The notes under the pieces: model-generated | Seen by the model: the letters and a program-made list of their open reading frames with translations, nothing else | The model's database searches: none | Told to the model about the DNA's origin: nothing | Program-made: the position numbers and the translations under genes | Source: Arachnopeziza araneosa | Taxonomy: Eukaryota > Ascomycota > Leotiomycetes > Helotiales > Arachnopezizaceae | Assembly: GCA_003988855.1 (NCBI GenBank) | Contig: QYAI01000024.1 | Location: 124,001 to 188,000, forward strand | Length of the DNA stretch: 64,000 nt | Direction: 5' to 3' | Part shown: positions 43,306 to 55,203 of the stretch, piece by piece | Layout: the number at the start of each line of letters is the position of its first letter | Position numbering within the stretch: the first letter of the stretch is position 1

Positions 43306-45311
43306 AATGAAGGTTAACAGTCCGTTTCCCTCAAAACAGCATTCCAGAGCTTTTGGACTCGGAGAAAATGCAGTCCAGGAAGGAGAGAGAATTGTTTTGA
43401 TCGTCAGAGCTAAGATTGTCTGGGAGACCTCCGTTGCTCTGATGCCCTGACTAGACGATCAAGAAATCGGAGGTATCAAGAGTAAGAAGTGCACAGGGTG
43501 ATTGCCGGTAGGGCTTAGGAGGGGTATAGCAGTAATTTTTCTGCAACATGCGACGGTGAAGGATGAAGGGAATATCTTGGACTTACAATTCCAGCTAAGA
43601 GTGACTGTTGCTGTCACGACGATGTACAGGGAAGATTGCCTGTGATTGTGCCAGCACATGAGGGAGTCAGGTAGTCGGAGTCAGGGCTGGCAATCGGTTG
43701 TGGTGTAAATAGGCCAAGGTTCCCGGATTTGGGGGGAGGTTGTGTGTTTCTTGTGATGCTTGCAGCAGACAGAAGGTCGTGATCCTGATCCTGGTCCCTG
43801 AGGAGGATGATGACGGCACCAATGAGGGCCCAAAGTGATGAGGGTGGGAGCAGGAAGAAGCCAGCAGGTGGAAGCCAGAATGCGACCGGAAGAAGTGCGG
43901 CAGACAGTATGTACAACAAGAGCCGGGCACCTCTGCTATGTACAGGTAAGAGGCCTTGGAGAGTACGAAGACGAAGTGTTGACCGTGGTGGGCTGAGCGA
44001 TTACATGGGAGGCGGTCTCCAATAGAAATAGAAGCAGGTGCTTGATCTTGCTCCAAGAGAAAAGGTACGATGCGCCGACTTGTCCGGCTCCAATGAAGAG
44101 TGGTCCGAGGTCCTCTGCCGCCAACTCAGTCATCATGTCACTCCATCTCGACTTTACATATCCTCGCAAACCTTTTCCACTACGCCAGACGAGCAGGGCG
44201 GAGTGATCCCTCTTCTCTCCTCCGAATTCACCCCAGCCGTGTTTGAGATCTCCGAACCTGTTCCACCACACGGCAACCTTAAATTTGGCCAAGCAGCGAG
44301 TGCGTGACCAGTGTGCAACCCTGGACGACAGACAACCTAGCCTGGCAACGAGGTGGTGCTTTGATGACTACAGCACTACTGTACGACTGACTGCTGGGAA
44401 GTGTATCCAACCAGCAAGGCATCTCTTGCCAGCTCTTTCAACCTTGGAACGCCAGAGCTTGGGAACCGAGAGGTGATGCTCTGCGCCTGCAGGAAAAGCT
44501 TGCTTGTGGGATGAAGACTGCTGGATTCCACACAATGAAGGAGACCTGGAAACAACCTGTTGTCCTGTACGTGAAGGACATTCTGGACCCTACGTTTGGT
44601 TCGTCTTGCGAGTCTAGGCCTCGTTCAAACTTCTTCAACACGCCCAAAGCAAGCTTTTTCTGCTGACACTGCAACGATAACGGCTTCGATAGGCTGCCGG
44701 AAGATCGGGATGGCTTGATCGGATGGCTGAACAACGCCACTGTCATCATCGCTGCTGCATTTCCCTCATCCACAAGATCAGGGTCGATTCTTTTCATGAG
44801 GCTACTCACCGCTTGGAGGGAACAATGCTCAAGGATTTTCCCTGTATATCGAATTGATTCCAATTACGAGAGGCCGCGTAAAAATCATGTATATCACTAA
44901 TGCATTATGTTTGACCGGCATGACTTTCAGTCAAATTTGTCCATTTTCGAGGCTGGATTGATCGAATTAAGTGCAGAGGCTACCCTTTCAGGTCACTTGT
45001 ATTCCCGGAGAGATCTCTCTGATCTCACGGCGGCAATGTTCCTGATCGTCGCACTGCCGAGAGATCCCTGAATCTGAGTTGGTGAGGCACAAGACCATAG
45101 ATAGTCTCGAATTTACAACAATTTTTAGAGAGCATCAACCGGCTAAAAATATAGAAGGTCTGAGTACTGGGCATTGAAATCATAGTAATCAAAACAAACA
45201 AAGGCACACGTAATAAATTACTTGCGCTTGCTGGATGTGTTGAAGCTGAAGAAACGGCGGCTATTCTTCGGTCGCCGTCCGGGAAGTGTCACACGTGACG
45301 GTGATAGTCTC
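43306..45311. other. 2-kb intergenic region between divergent arrestin and BRCT genes
   Basis: Open frames are present on both strands, but they are short, overlap each other and show no domain. I see no supported gene. Promoters of both flanking genes lie here. Confidence 0.4.
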
Positions 45312-45327
45312 ACGCGCGACCGACGCG
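45312..45327. promoter_or_regulatory. Two ACGCG (MluI-box-like) cores upstream of the DPB11 homologue
   Basis: ACGCG occurs at 45312-45316 and 45323-45327, 60-80 bp before the ATG. This is the half-site bound by MBF at DNA-replication genes in yeasts. Position and target gene make it plausible; not proven. Confidence 0.45.
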
Positions 45328-45389
45328 ACTCCAGCAAACAACAGAAAGTTCGCATTTGGTTCTCCACAACGTCAGACATAAGACAGGAA

Positions 45390-47884
45390 ATGGCAGATTC
45401 TGACGGCGAAGTGCCACATCAGATCAGTCCATTAAATGGTCCAACTAACCACTCTGCCCCCCTGAGAGGTATCGTCGTTTGTTGCACCTCTGTCCCAGAT
45501 GAGAAACGCGTAAGTCCTCCGGATCTAGCTATATTACATATCAAGTGAGGATCTTTCTGAACTTCTTTGTTGCAGACGCAAATAGCAGAATGGGCGAAGC
45601 AGATGGGCGCTATTCACCGTTACGACTTGACCCTCGATGTTACCCACTTGATCATTGGCGATTATAAAACCGATAAATACAGTTATGTTGCAAGAGAACG
45701 TAATGACGTCCAACCAATGACAATAGAATGGATTGAAGCTGTTAGAGAATGTTGGATCAACGATCAAGAGATTGACCTTGAAGCCATTGAGAAGAGATAT
45801 GCTCAACCAACATTTCACGGGCTAAAATTCAGTATGACGGGATGTGATGATCGTAAGGATTGCAGATCTGGTATCGAGTATGAAGTTAACAATTGATACC
45901 AGCTTCGGAAAGATTGGATGTTGCAGAACTTGTGAAAGCCAATGGCGCAGTATACGAGGGTGATTTGACGAGACAGATTACACATTTGATATCATTCCGA
46001 ACGGAAGGTGCAAAATATAAAGCCGCCAAAGCCTGGAAATTGAAGATCGTATCGATCGAATGGTTACATCACAGTGTAGAGAGAGGTATGATGTTAGATG
46101 AGAGACTCTACGATCCAGCCTTGCCTGCGGAAGAACGTGGGAAAGGAGCTTGGGATAGGATGAAGCCGAAGCGAACATCTCTCGGCAAACGATCTAGAGA
46201 GGCAAGCACGGCTAGCATTGAGGGAGGGAAACGGAAGATACGGCGGACAGCGAGCACGAAACTCAACAGCCAACATGATAGTTTGTGGGGCGAGATAGTC
46301 GCAGGAGGTTCTATCGCGCAAGTCAATCGAAGTGGAGTTTGGAAGGAAGAGACTACAATGGAGCCTCAGCAGAATCCGGTGTCATTGAAGGAGGCTGAAG
46401 ATGCGGGCGAACCGACTCTTGAAATCCCCGCAAGGAAAAACGGTATCTTCAGTGGCTGTAGGTTCATGCTGCACGGTTTCACATCCGCAAAGACCGAAAT
46501 ACTTCACACGCATCTGGTGTCAAACGATGCAGAGATCTCGATTTCACCAGATTCCTTGATAGTTATAGAGAGACCCTCAACTCAGTTGTTTAGGATTGTT
46601 CCTCATGATCTCCCAGCAGACAAGCATCCTCCACTACCTCCAGGCTCAAGCTTAATAGAAACTGTCACAGAGTGGTGGGTAGAACGATGTCTTCACCATA
46701 AGCAGTTTATGGATCCTTTAGAGCATGTTATTGGACGACCTTTCCCCGATTTTCCGATCCAGGGTTTTTTGAGCCCAGAACAAATCATAGTATCCTCATC
46801 CGCATTTACCGGCATTGATTTACTCCACCTCACACGAGCAGTCAGTTTGATCGGTGCGGCATATAGCGAAGATTTTACTCCTAAATCCTCGGTACTCATC
46901 ACGAAATCAATGACAGCAGTAAGAAAAGACAAATTCGACCATGCCCAAGAGTGGAATGTTCCCATCGTTACATCTGACTGGCTGTGGGATTCGATCTCAG
47001 CAGGCGTCAAACTTTCAATGGCAAAATATCGTTGCCGTTCCCAAAAGCGAACAGAATCATTACCTGCTGCGCAAACAAGAGCTGTACCACAAGCAGAATT
47101 GAAGTCAGAGCGCTCACAGAGTGACATAACGCCGGTAGTCTCCGATGCTGCTGAACCATCGACCAGACCAATTCAACCTTCTGGCATGGATAATGCATTT
47201 ACAAAGTCACCACCACGAATCAAAGATCCAGAACCTAGCTTTCAACCAAACCCAGTCCTCGATACCTCATCATCAGTAGCAACAAGCAATGAACCTTCCT
47301 TCAAATCGGAACCACTTTCTGAACGTTCTCAAAATATCAGTTCACCCTCGCGCACAGTATCAACAGCCCCGGCGCCATCAGACCACCCTTTTTCACGACC
47401 ACAAGAAGAACGGAGCGAAGAAATCTCCAACGCGCTATCCGATATTCTCGCAAGAGCAAAAACAGCTCAACCAGAGCCTACGAAGCGTAGAGGGATCATA
47501 GGAAGAGTGGTGAGCAATCTCTCTGCCACTTCAAGAGCCACATCGGTGGACTCAACAGCCACACATGGCCATCCTGTCCAATATCCAGAAACCAAGTCCA
47601 CAGAACTTGACAAGACTGCAAACGAAAGGATTGAGCAATTGATGAATGGCGACCGGAGAAACAATGAAGATGAGAGCCAGCCATCGAGTACGCAACTAGA
47701 GTATGAGGATCTGGAGAGCACAATCGCTCAGCACACAGTGATGGCCCGGATGAGAGGAGAGAAGATTGACGTGGCCCAATTGCGGAAAGGGAAAGAGAAC
47801 AAGAGGAGTATTACTGTTGGGGGGTTTGCAGCAAAGGAAAAGGCCACTAGGCGGAGCAGAGGAAGGCCAAGTGGTGGAAAATGA
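45390..47884 (+). CDS. DPB11: Multi-BRCT replication/checkpoint protein (Dpb11 / Rad4 / TopBP1 family)
   Basis: Three exons (45390-45509, 45576-45852, 45903-47884) encode 792 residues. Four BRCT repeats are visible: about 23-115 (LRGIVVCCTSVP, MTIEWIEAVREC), about 125-220 (FSMTGCDDPSERLDVAEL, VSIEWLHHSVERG), about 340-430 (FSGCRFMLHGF, TEWWVERCLHH) and about 440-535 (SAFTGIDLLHL, PIVTSDWLWDSISAG). The two N-terminal pairs bind phosphorylated Sld3-type partners, the second pair Sld2/Ddc1 types. The protein initiates DNA replication and activates the ATR checkpoint in the nucleus. The Ser-rich tail ends in a basic RGRPSGGK stretch. Confidence 0.93.
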
Positions 47885-48337
47885 GATAAAGGAGAGATAC
47901 AAGTTATGCTACATACGACTAGTCTACGAATTAATGGTAACTTGTATATGATTACGCTTAAGCAATTGAAGATGCAGGGTTTGGAAATATCCTTAAAAGC
48001 TCGGAATATTACTCAACGAAAGGAAATTTGTGCAAGTCTCAAGGGACTCGATTGTCCATTTGACGTGTAGAATTTTGACGATGCAAGTGCAATCATACCG
48101 AGTGGAAGTCATCCACCTATCCTAGCTGAGGCTTAGGGGGTTCAATGCGACGCAGCTTCCACCTCGTATCTTAGAAGCACTACTTTGCAATTGAAAAGTC
48201 GTTAAGAGTTTGAAGTCCCCAGAGACCATGCCGAAGAGTCAGCCTCGTTGTTAGACAAGATTGCTACTAGCACACGGCACCAACACATCGTCTCAACCAT
48301 CACACCGCACTCCTTACCAGAACAACAAGCCCTCGCC
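47885..48337. other. Intergenic region
   Basis: 453 bp with no gene seen; contains the DPB11 3' flank. Confidence 0.35.
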
Positions 48338-48873
48338 ATGGCCACACCGTCGCCCCTCTCCGCCATCTCCACCCTCTTCTACATGGCCCCCATCATCCTC
48401 TCCTCCTGGCCCAACCCCCTGGCCCAGCTTCCCCCTCCGCCTGACACACAGCACGCCCTTCCTGCGCATCTTCCCCTACATCTGCATCAGCGAAGCCGTG
48501 TGCACGCTGCTCAACCTGGGCTACTGCCGCTACCGGCTGCTGGCTCCGGCTCTGGGACAGGGCGAGTACGTGAACGGTGATCTGAGGGCCTTCTTCTCCG
48601 TCTTTCACATCGCCCAGTTGGCCGTGATGAGTTTTGGCGGCACGCGGTTGCCCTGGGATGGCTCCGGGTGGTGGGTCGCCGGGTGGGTGGTAGGCTGGGT
48701 GGTCAGAGAGGGGGTTGGGGGGAAGGGGGAGAGCATGGTGGGTGGGAGGGTGGAGGAGAGGTTGAAGAGTGAGGGAGTGGAGGCGGACGATTTGGAGATG
48801 TTGAGGCTGAAAAGTTGGTGTAAGCAAGTCAAGAGGTGGGATTGTCGGTGGTGCTTGGTAAGGGGTGGCTGAC
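48338..48873 (+). pseudogene. Small GC-rich membrane-protein-like ORF with a frame break
   Basis: From ATG 48338 the frame reads MATPSPLSAISTLFYMAPIIL and continues to about 48420. The continuation that looks coding (FLRIFPYICISEAVC, YVNGDLRAFFSVFHIAQLAV) is in another frame, open to TGA 48871-48873. No intron can join them, so a one-base slip near 48415-48440 or a sequencing error is implied. The product would have two to three hydrophobic helices and a Gly-rich tail. I do not recognise the family. Higher GC than neighbours. Confidence 0.4.
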
Positions 48874-49230
48874 TTAAGGTGATTGACTTGTTGGGTTCTA
48901 GAGATCATGAAGGATTGGATAAGTGGGAGCCTGATGTTGTAGGATACTTGTATAGATTATTGTATGGTTAAAGTTTCTATTGAATATAGATTTTGACGAC
49001 GCCCGGTTGGCATGTTATTTGCCAACTCAGAGCTAGAATGCTTCCACCCACGAAAATGCAGACAATAATCCCCTTTTTTGGTTTCTTCTTCTTCAAATAG
49101 TACAATAGTGACGCAAATGCGAACGCTGCAGCCTTCATCCATTCTTCATTAGCAACTTCCACCTCGCCTCATTCGACCAGAGTCTCGTCTCACCACCTTC
49201 CAAACCTTCCACCACACACTATCTCCCACG
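48874..49230. other. Convergent intergenic region
   Basis: 357 bp; no gene recognised. Confidence 0.35.
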
Positions 49231-50186
49231 TCAAGGAAACGCCGCCTCCGCACTCAGAAGCAAGATGAAATCTCCCTCCCTCTTCGGGAAGAGTTTGTGC
49301 ATCCTGGCCTGCAGCTCCGTTGAGTTCACGGCCTCCTTGGCCTGCTCACCCCAGACGGTCAAATACTGCTTGGTATTCGCCAGATGCTCGAGGCCATAAT
49401 CGTCACTCGCCTGCTTGTGGCTGGGCACGAGATTCTTGACATTCCTCAGCGCACCCACGCGATCGATGCTCGCGATCCACTGCTGCCTCAAGGCGTCCGT
49501 CGTCGACTCGGCGAGGTACTGGAAGTAGGAGCCGTAGACGACGTCGCCCGTGACGACCAGGTCCAGGCTCGGGACGTGCAGGACGGTGGTGTTGAACGTG
49601 TCCGACTGCCCGACCTCGACGGGGACGACGCGGTGGCCTTCGAGATCGAGGACCTCGTGCCGTTCGAGCACCTCCCAGGTCGAGAGGTCCTGGGGCGGGA
49701 TCTGGCCGGGAAAGAACTGGTTCCAGAACGAGGCAAACGTGGCCGGGTCGATCTGGTCCTTGGCGTGATCGAGGACGTCGGCGCGGGCGATGACTCTGAC
49801 GCCCGGAAAGCGTTGCTGGAGGGTCGAGGCGCCGAAGAAATGATCGCCGTGGCCGTGGGTGATGTAGACTTGAGTCAGTTAGCTCGGGCTTCCACAGTGA
49901 GTGAGGGAAACAAACTGTAGGTCAGTGGAATGCCGGGAATAGTCCGCTCGATCCAGTCTGCTAACTCATTGGATGTTGTAGCAGTAATAGGTGCATCCAC
50001 CAAAATAGCAGAGGAGGAGCCATGGATCAAAGTGAACGCTGTCTGGGACCAATTGAGCCCAGTTCCATTAACCGCGGGACCATCAGCGAGGTAGACATCC
50101 CACTGCAACTGCGGCACTGGATTTGCCAAAACTGCTGATATGACTCCAACGAGGGAGATTAAAATACGTGAAAAGGATCTATACAT
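49231..50186 (-). CDS. Secreted metallo-beta-lactamase-fold hydrolase
   Basis: Two exons (50186-49916 and 49868-49231; 47-bp intron) encode 302 residues. A signal peptide covers about residues 1-21 (MYRSFSRILISLVGVISAVLA). The metal-binding motif THGHGDH is at 94-100, with the splice junction just before it. Further ligand blocks are VVTGDVVYGSY (Asp) and NLVPSHKQA (His). The fold hydrolyses esters, lactones or amides with one or two zinc ions; the fungal secreted branch has no fixed substrate. Exon 2 is GC-rich, and its long antisense ORFs are shadows. Confidence 0.88.
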
Positions 50187-50894
50187 GATGAGGATGAACG
50201 CTCTGCTAACACTGCTGGATGGACTTCCATCGTGGAAATCACTGTGACTTTATATAGCATCTGCACGAAGCCTCCGCGCACGTCAAGATAATCTAAAAAG
50301 ACGATGGGATTGGTAACGCTGACCCTCTGCCGTTGCACCGCGTCTCTCCCTTGGTGTTCACTCATCATATCAATCATCTTCCCAGTCGGCCGCTGTAAAC
50401 AAATAATCCGGCACCCGTTTACTGATCAGGAAACATCACCTAACGCCGAAGTATTCGCGTCAGACGGTTCCTAACGCATAGTTGCAGAGGCGGTTCGAAT
50501 TGAGATGCTGGATCCAGATGAATGACGGGTGCGGCACCTGCAGGATTTGCTCATGGTCGAATTGGCAGTGTGCGAGAGACGGTTGCGGCGGCTGAATAAT
50601 CACTCATTGATTGACGAGTTGAGAAAACCGAATCGAGGCAATGCACGACACTGCCTAAAGTCGGAAAACAATACCGGAGATGGGGTATTCAGCTTGAGCA
50701 GCTAGGTTGACTTCCGCTCGTCATCATGTGTGACCCATCTCAGGATTCGTGGCTCGCTCGCATTCATATCATGCAAGTCAATCTTATTCATAACGTTGAT
50801 GAGAAACGGGGGGACTCGGCAATATTATTTCGTATTATTTTCGAGTGTGTTGTACATCTCTAGAGCTCATTATAACGTTGAACTTTTGTATCTT
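50187..50894. promoter_or_regulatory. Intergenic region upstream of the MBL-fold gene
   Basis: 708 bp with no gene seen. The part near 50187 should carry the MBL-fold promoter; the part near 50895 is the 3' flank of the S28 peptidase gene. Confidence 0.4.
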
Positions 50895-52743
50895 TTATTT
50901 CTTCCCAGGCCACTCAGCAACCCACTCCACGATTTGCTTGACCTCATTGTCAATTACTAGCTGCACGCCTGCATTTACTTGACCGTTCTTAAGTCTTAAG
51001 TCCGAGCAATGGATCCCAGAGGGAATGACCTGTACTGGATGCTGTGCCGTACTTTGGAGTGGTCCTCCTGGCCTGAACTCCGAGCTTACTCCCGCAGTTC
51101 TCCAAGGATCGAATTCTGATTATTAAGTTAGCAATCTGATCCACTAAGATCCTCAGGAAAGGTCAGAATAAAACTTACCTCCGTTTGTCCAGATCAACCG
51201 AGTTGAATCTTCGAACCTCCATCCTTGGGTGTGTTTATTGACTTGATGAACGTTGTTGTTGGGTGAGGCGTTGGAGGCATATGTATAGTTTCCTTCGGTA
51301 GGGAAGAAGAGACCACATTGTCGTTGCCAATATGGCGCATCGATCAATCTGCTCACCAAGGTGGAAACAGAACGTGGAGCACCGTCCTGCCAGTAATCAA
51401 ATGGCTCATTGCAGAGCATCCAGTTCCACTGCCTATCAATTGCATTACCCACTGTGCGGTTCGTGAACATCAAATTCTCCGGATCGTAGGTATTCATGCA
51501 TTCGGTAGAGAGGAGATCAGTGTAGCCATATGCTTGACAATAGCCTGGGAGGATGGTTGTATTCACGTAGTTGGCGTAACCTGCGAGAGCTGTCTCAAGG
51601 CCCACTCCGTTCTCATCAGGAGTGATGGCTGCTCCTGCGGTGACGTTCTCGATCGCATCGCAAAATTGGTAGAAACCAGAGTAACCGGTGTAGAAGCTAT
51701 TCTCTTGCCATAACCAAGGGCCGTTCTCGAGGACACTGAAGATTGTTAGTTTCTACTCAGAATATAAGACCAAAAACCAACCCCATGAAATCATCGTCAT
51801 GTTCCAAAGATTCCAGGCCAAATCTCGCCTTCATTGCCAACTTTTCAGCGGCGGAACCGGTCGCGAGTAGATTATCGAGATACTCCACAACGAGAGAGAC
51901 GTCCTTGCTGCAGTTCTTCGGCATGCCCTCTTGAACTGGTGCGAAGTATTGCCCTAAGTATTATCAGCACAATTCTTCATCGCTCGTACAGAAGCTGGGA
52001 GTTTTACAATAGTCTTCAATCGCCTCAACGGGAGCAGAACTGGCATGATATGCCCAGAAAATACCCGGGTTAACACTCGCCGTCCAAGCACTTAAAGCAC
52101 CGGAGTACGAGCCGCCAGAAAAGACCCAAGGGGCCTTATCTGCATTGCTGCTGCCATTCTTGTCGAATGGCAACGCCACTGTTTTGGCAAAGTACGAAAA
52201 GTCCTGAATAGCTTGGTGCAAGGTCAAATATTGAAGGTTCTCCGTCGTCAAATCGTCATAGGGTGAGGAATCGCCCCAATATCGGTCTGCATAGCAATTA
52301 GCCTGTGACACGGAAACGTGAATGGTGGGACACACGTTCAACCATCACCACGGCACCTTTGATCTCTTGAGCAAAAAGACCAGTGATTGTGGCGTTCGTC
52401 AAGTATCCAGTGTAGCCAGCGGCAGCAATTTCACCAGGGGTAAAGATCACAATCTGATACTCATCAGCACTTTCTCCTCCTCAACTTGATTGCAACATAC
52501 GGGTGAGCCAGGTCCCGCCCAATACTGGGCATTCCACCAAAACTTCTGCTGGAACGTTCCCTTGCTCGGATCGTCATGATCGAGCAACTGGGTAAAGAAG
52601 GAGCTGCCATTTAGGCCCACGACGCCCGTATCTGGGATCTCCTCGTCTGGAATTGCCGGTGGGACGAGGCGACCAAGATGAACGAAGGGATTCGCATTGG
52701 CGACGCCTGCGAGAGCCGCAGCGAGAATGAGAGAGGCCTTCAT
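50895..52743 (-). CDS. Secreted serine peptidase, S28 family (prolyl carboxypeptidase-like)
   Basis: Six exons (52743-52501, 52453-52336, 52286-52008, 51953-51782, 51735-51179, 51115-50895) give 529 residues. A signal peptide (MKASLILAAALAGVANA) begins at ATG 52743. VVMVEHRYWGDSSPY and GGSYSGALSAW with the nucleophile Ser at about 180 are classic S28 motifs; the catalytic His is in IPSGIHCSDL at about 491. Several Asn-X-Ser/Thr sites fit secretion. Fungal S28 enzymes (for example the Aspergillus niger prolyl endopeptidase) cleave after Pro at acid pH and aid nutrient protein breakdown. A GA microsatellite lies in its 5' region. Confidence 0.93.
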
Positions 52744-52803
52744 CGCCACAGAATAGAGAGGACAAGGGAACAAAAGAGGAGTGGGGAAGGAAACAGAGAA
52801 GGG

Positions 52804-52834
<31 letters not shown>

Positions 52835-53526
52835 GGGAGAGAGAGAAGAGAGAGTCAGACGTCAGTAGATATAATGGGACAGGTTATTTATTTTGATTAG
52901 ATTAAGCATCTTTGCTACTGTACTGTACAGTACCTACCCCATCCAGCATGTGAGCAGCCATGGTTGTCCAGGACGATCTCTCGATAAGGGCAACTGCTGG
53001 ACGGTCGGCATGAGGAAGAATTAAGCCTATGAGTAGGGACGCTAGAACAGTTGGACGGCGGGGTTCCCATTGGACGGTTCCTGGAAGGGCCGTTATTTGA
53101 GTCGCATGAAAGCGGAAGGAGCGTCATCAATGTGTCCTTAATTGGCTACTCCGAACCCCCCCCCGAGATCTTCAAGCCGGGATGAGCCCCAACGTCCAGT
53201 GAGCCTTTAACTGCAACTTCTTGTTCGAGGTAGAAAGAATTGCCTCCTGTACGTATCCGCTATGTTAGACACTCGTCGACTTCGTATTCAGAATCGTCCG
53301 ACTTGATGATTTGATGTCCGTCTTAGCATCGCTGGAAAGCCGATGCCCAAGCCCCATCCACCCTGGTCGACTCCAGCCATTAAGCCTGAATTTGAACGCA
53401 AACTACGATTCCTATCGCCACTACTAAAAATTCTTCTTTGCAACTAAAATCAGCTCTGGAAAGTCGCCAATCCACTTAACCCTAATTGGAGTGCACTACT
53501 TTAGACCTCGTATCGATTGTCGATAT
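52744..53526. promoter_or_regulatory. S28 peptidase promoter region with GA microsatellite
   Basis: 783 bp between the S28 start and the FEX stop codon. An imperfect GA repeat occupies 52801-52854, 58 bp upstream of the start codon, probably in the 5' leader. No gene seen. Confidence 0.45.
52801..52854. repeat. GA microsatellite
   Basis: About 54 bp of GA dinucleotides with a few GG and AA interruptions, upstream of the S28 peptidase gene. Confidence 0.95.
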
Positions 53527-55203
53527 TCAATGGGTGCATTGGAGTTGCGCAAATCCCATGGTCCACTGCATGCTTCCCATGATCAGAATCAAGAGGCAGA
53601 GGGCAACAACAACACTCATACCGCCGTATCTGTAGGCATGGCTCCGCCGTAAAGTGCTCAACTCCACCACCCAAGTGCTAACAGTTGTCAAACACCCACA
53701 AAACCCGTCTTCCACGCCTTGCAGCACTTGACAGCCGACCACATCTCCTAAAGGTACGCGTTGCAAGCTATAGGCCATTCCCAGCACTGCTGTCCCGAAC
53801 ATATTTACCACGAACGTCCCTAGTGGAAAAGACAACGACTTCCCGTTGAGGTAGAGTGAGGCATAAAAACGGCCAAGGCAGCCGATAGGCGCAAAGACTA
53901 ACGCAAAGACTGCACGACCACGCCATATTTCAGTGCCACCGCTATTCCGATCTGGTGGGAATATAGCTAGCAGAATGGCGCCCAGCCAACATCCCCAGGC
54001 AAGGAGAACTGCGACAGGGTCGAGGATTTTGCGGCCAAACTTAAACGCGATGCTTGGTGTGTAGGGTTCAAGTGCTATGGCAAGATGAGCGCCAATGTGA
54101 AGAGCTGATACGCACAACGCAACAGTTGTGATAATAACTGCTAATAAAGCCATGAATGAATAGCCACCATTTCTAGATACGGTAGATATAGTAGAGCTGA
54201 TGGTTGGCGTGTAATCAGCGGGGTGATTAAGAGGTGTTGGGAGATTGTTCGAGAGTGCAAGAAATGCGTCCCGAATAAAGGATGAAAATGAGGTGAAGCA
54301 TCCACAAAACCCAGTTGCAAGACCAATGTACAGCGGAATCGTCTTCTTAGTGGCCGCATGCGCTTTCTTGGCTGCCTGTAAACCGATGATTTGGTCAGAT
54401 CTAGACTCATTCCCTTGAGATTTCCGTTGCTGCCGCGCTTTCGCAAGCTGCTGGTGGTAGGTTGGCGTTCCCCATTCCTGTTGGAATAACTTTCGGTCCT
54501 CACTCAGGAAACCCATAAAGAGACTACCTCCAAAATTTGCCCATAGTTCGCTAAACACCACCGGAGCGCCAGGATAGAATGTTATGGCCTGTAAACCCAA
54601 TCGAGCTAGAGTTCCTAAGAATGAGAACAGTATGAGATAGGATATGGTATATAGCTGTGTTGCAAGCCTAGAGACCTCATGGATGCCTTGCCCTTCATCT
54701 CTCTTCTCCGGTCGTCCTGTGGAGACGGTATTACTCTGCCCTTGTTCTTGTTGCAGATCTCTTTTATATTGCTGCTCCTTCCGCCGTCCTTCTTCCAAGG
54801 ATGTATGGCGATAAGTAGGTCTCTCGCCTGGATTTTCTACTGGCGAAGGCGTTGCTAATTCGTCCAAGTTTGCATAGCTATCCGGGATATCATAGCTTCC
54901 TTCCGACGCCGCCTCTTCATTCTGTGTTCTCCGCGACGAGAAACGCGAGGTATGTGATTCTGATCGGGGCAATTTCTGTCTTTGTTTGGATCGACTTCTG
55001 CCTTCCAAGCTCTGCACGTGGGCGACAGCGTTTTCATTCGGGTTTGGAACCGGAGATGGAGCAGATATCTCGTCGAGGTTAGAATATGACTCTGGAATGT
55101 CGTAGCCCGCGTCTTGAAGACTCTTCAGAGCTGCTTCTCGCCCTTTCAGTGGCTCGGAAGATTTGGTCGAACCCATCGGAGATTCTTTTTTGGTGGCCAT
55201 CAT
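53527..55203 (-). CDS. fex: Fluoride export channel FEX (two CrcB domains)
   Basis: A single exon of 558 residues. A disordered N-terminal ~180 residues hold two copies of a 25-residue unit (YDIPxSYxNLDExxxPSPV). CrcB domain 1 starts at about 185 (YLILFSFLGTLARLGLQ, ELWANFGGSLFMGFL, GLATGFCGCFTSFSSF); domain 2 ends the protein (FAPIGCLGRFYASLYLN, GTFVVNMFGTAVLGM, GVEDGFCGCLTTVSTWVVEL). The paired Asn and Phe-box motifs line the fluoride pore. FEX sits in the plasma membrane and expels F-. Single-chain fusion of both domains is normal in fungi; the long N-terminal repeat is less usual. Confidence 0.95.
   Translation of the reverse strand: MMATKKESPMGSTKSSEPLKGREAALKSLQDAGYDIPESYSNLDEISAPSPVPNPNENAVAHVQSLEGRSRSKQRQKLPRSESHTSRFSSRRTQNEEAASEGSYDIPDSYANLDELATPSPVENPGERPTYRHTSLEEGRRKEQQYKRDLQQEQGQSNTVSTGRPEKRDEGQGIHEVSRLATQLYTISYLILFSFLGTLARLGLQAITFYPGAPVVFSELWANFGGSLFMGFLSEDRKLFQQEWGTPTYHQQLAKARQQRKSQGNESRSDQIIGLQAAKKAHAATKKTIPLYIGLATGFCGCFTSFSSFIRDAFLALSNNLPTPLNHPADYTPTISSTISTVSRNGGYSFMALLAVIITTVALCVSALHIGAHLAIALEPYTPSIAFKFGRKILDPVAVLLAWGCWLGAILLAIFPPDRNSGGTEIWRGRAVFALVFAPIGCLGRFYASLYLNGKSLSFPLGTFVVNMFGTAVLGMAYSLQRVPLGDVVGCQVLQGVEDGFCGCLTTVSTWVVELSTLRRSHAYRYGGMSVVVALCLLILIMGSMQWTMGFAQLQCTH

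Noticed and set aside
43614..44292. Minus-strand ORFs of 101-129 codons
   Set aside because: No ordered exons, domain or codon bias; three frames overlap each other.
44438..44863. 141-codon minus-strand ORF
   Set aside because: No recognisable motif or splice pattern; low trust without transcript evidence.
48393..48908. 171-codon minus-strand ORF, Pro-rich
   Set aside because: Antisense of the GC-rich hydrophobic ORF; composition is that of a shadow frame.
49384..49920. 178-codon plus-strand ORF
   Set aside because: Antisense to the GC-rich exon of the MBL-fold gene, which has clear metal-binding motifs on the other strand.
50492..50510. GGTTCGA-like sequence resembling a tRNA B box
   Set aside because: The flanks do not fold into a cloverleaf and no A box precedes it.
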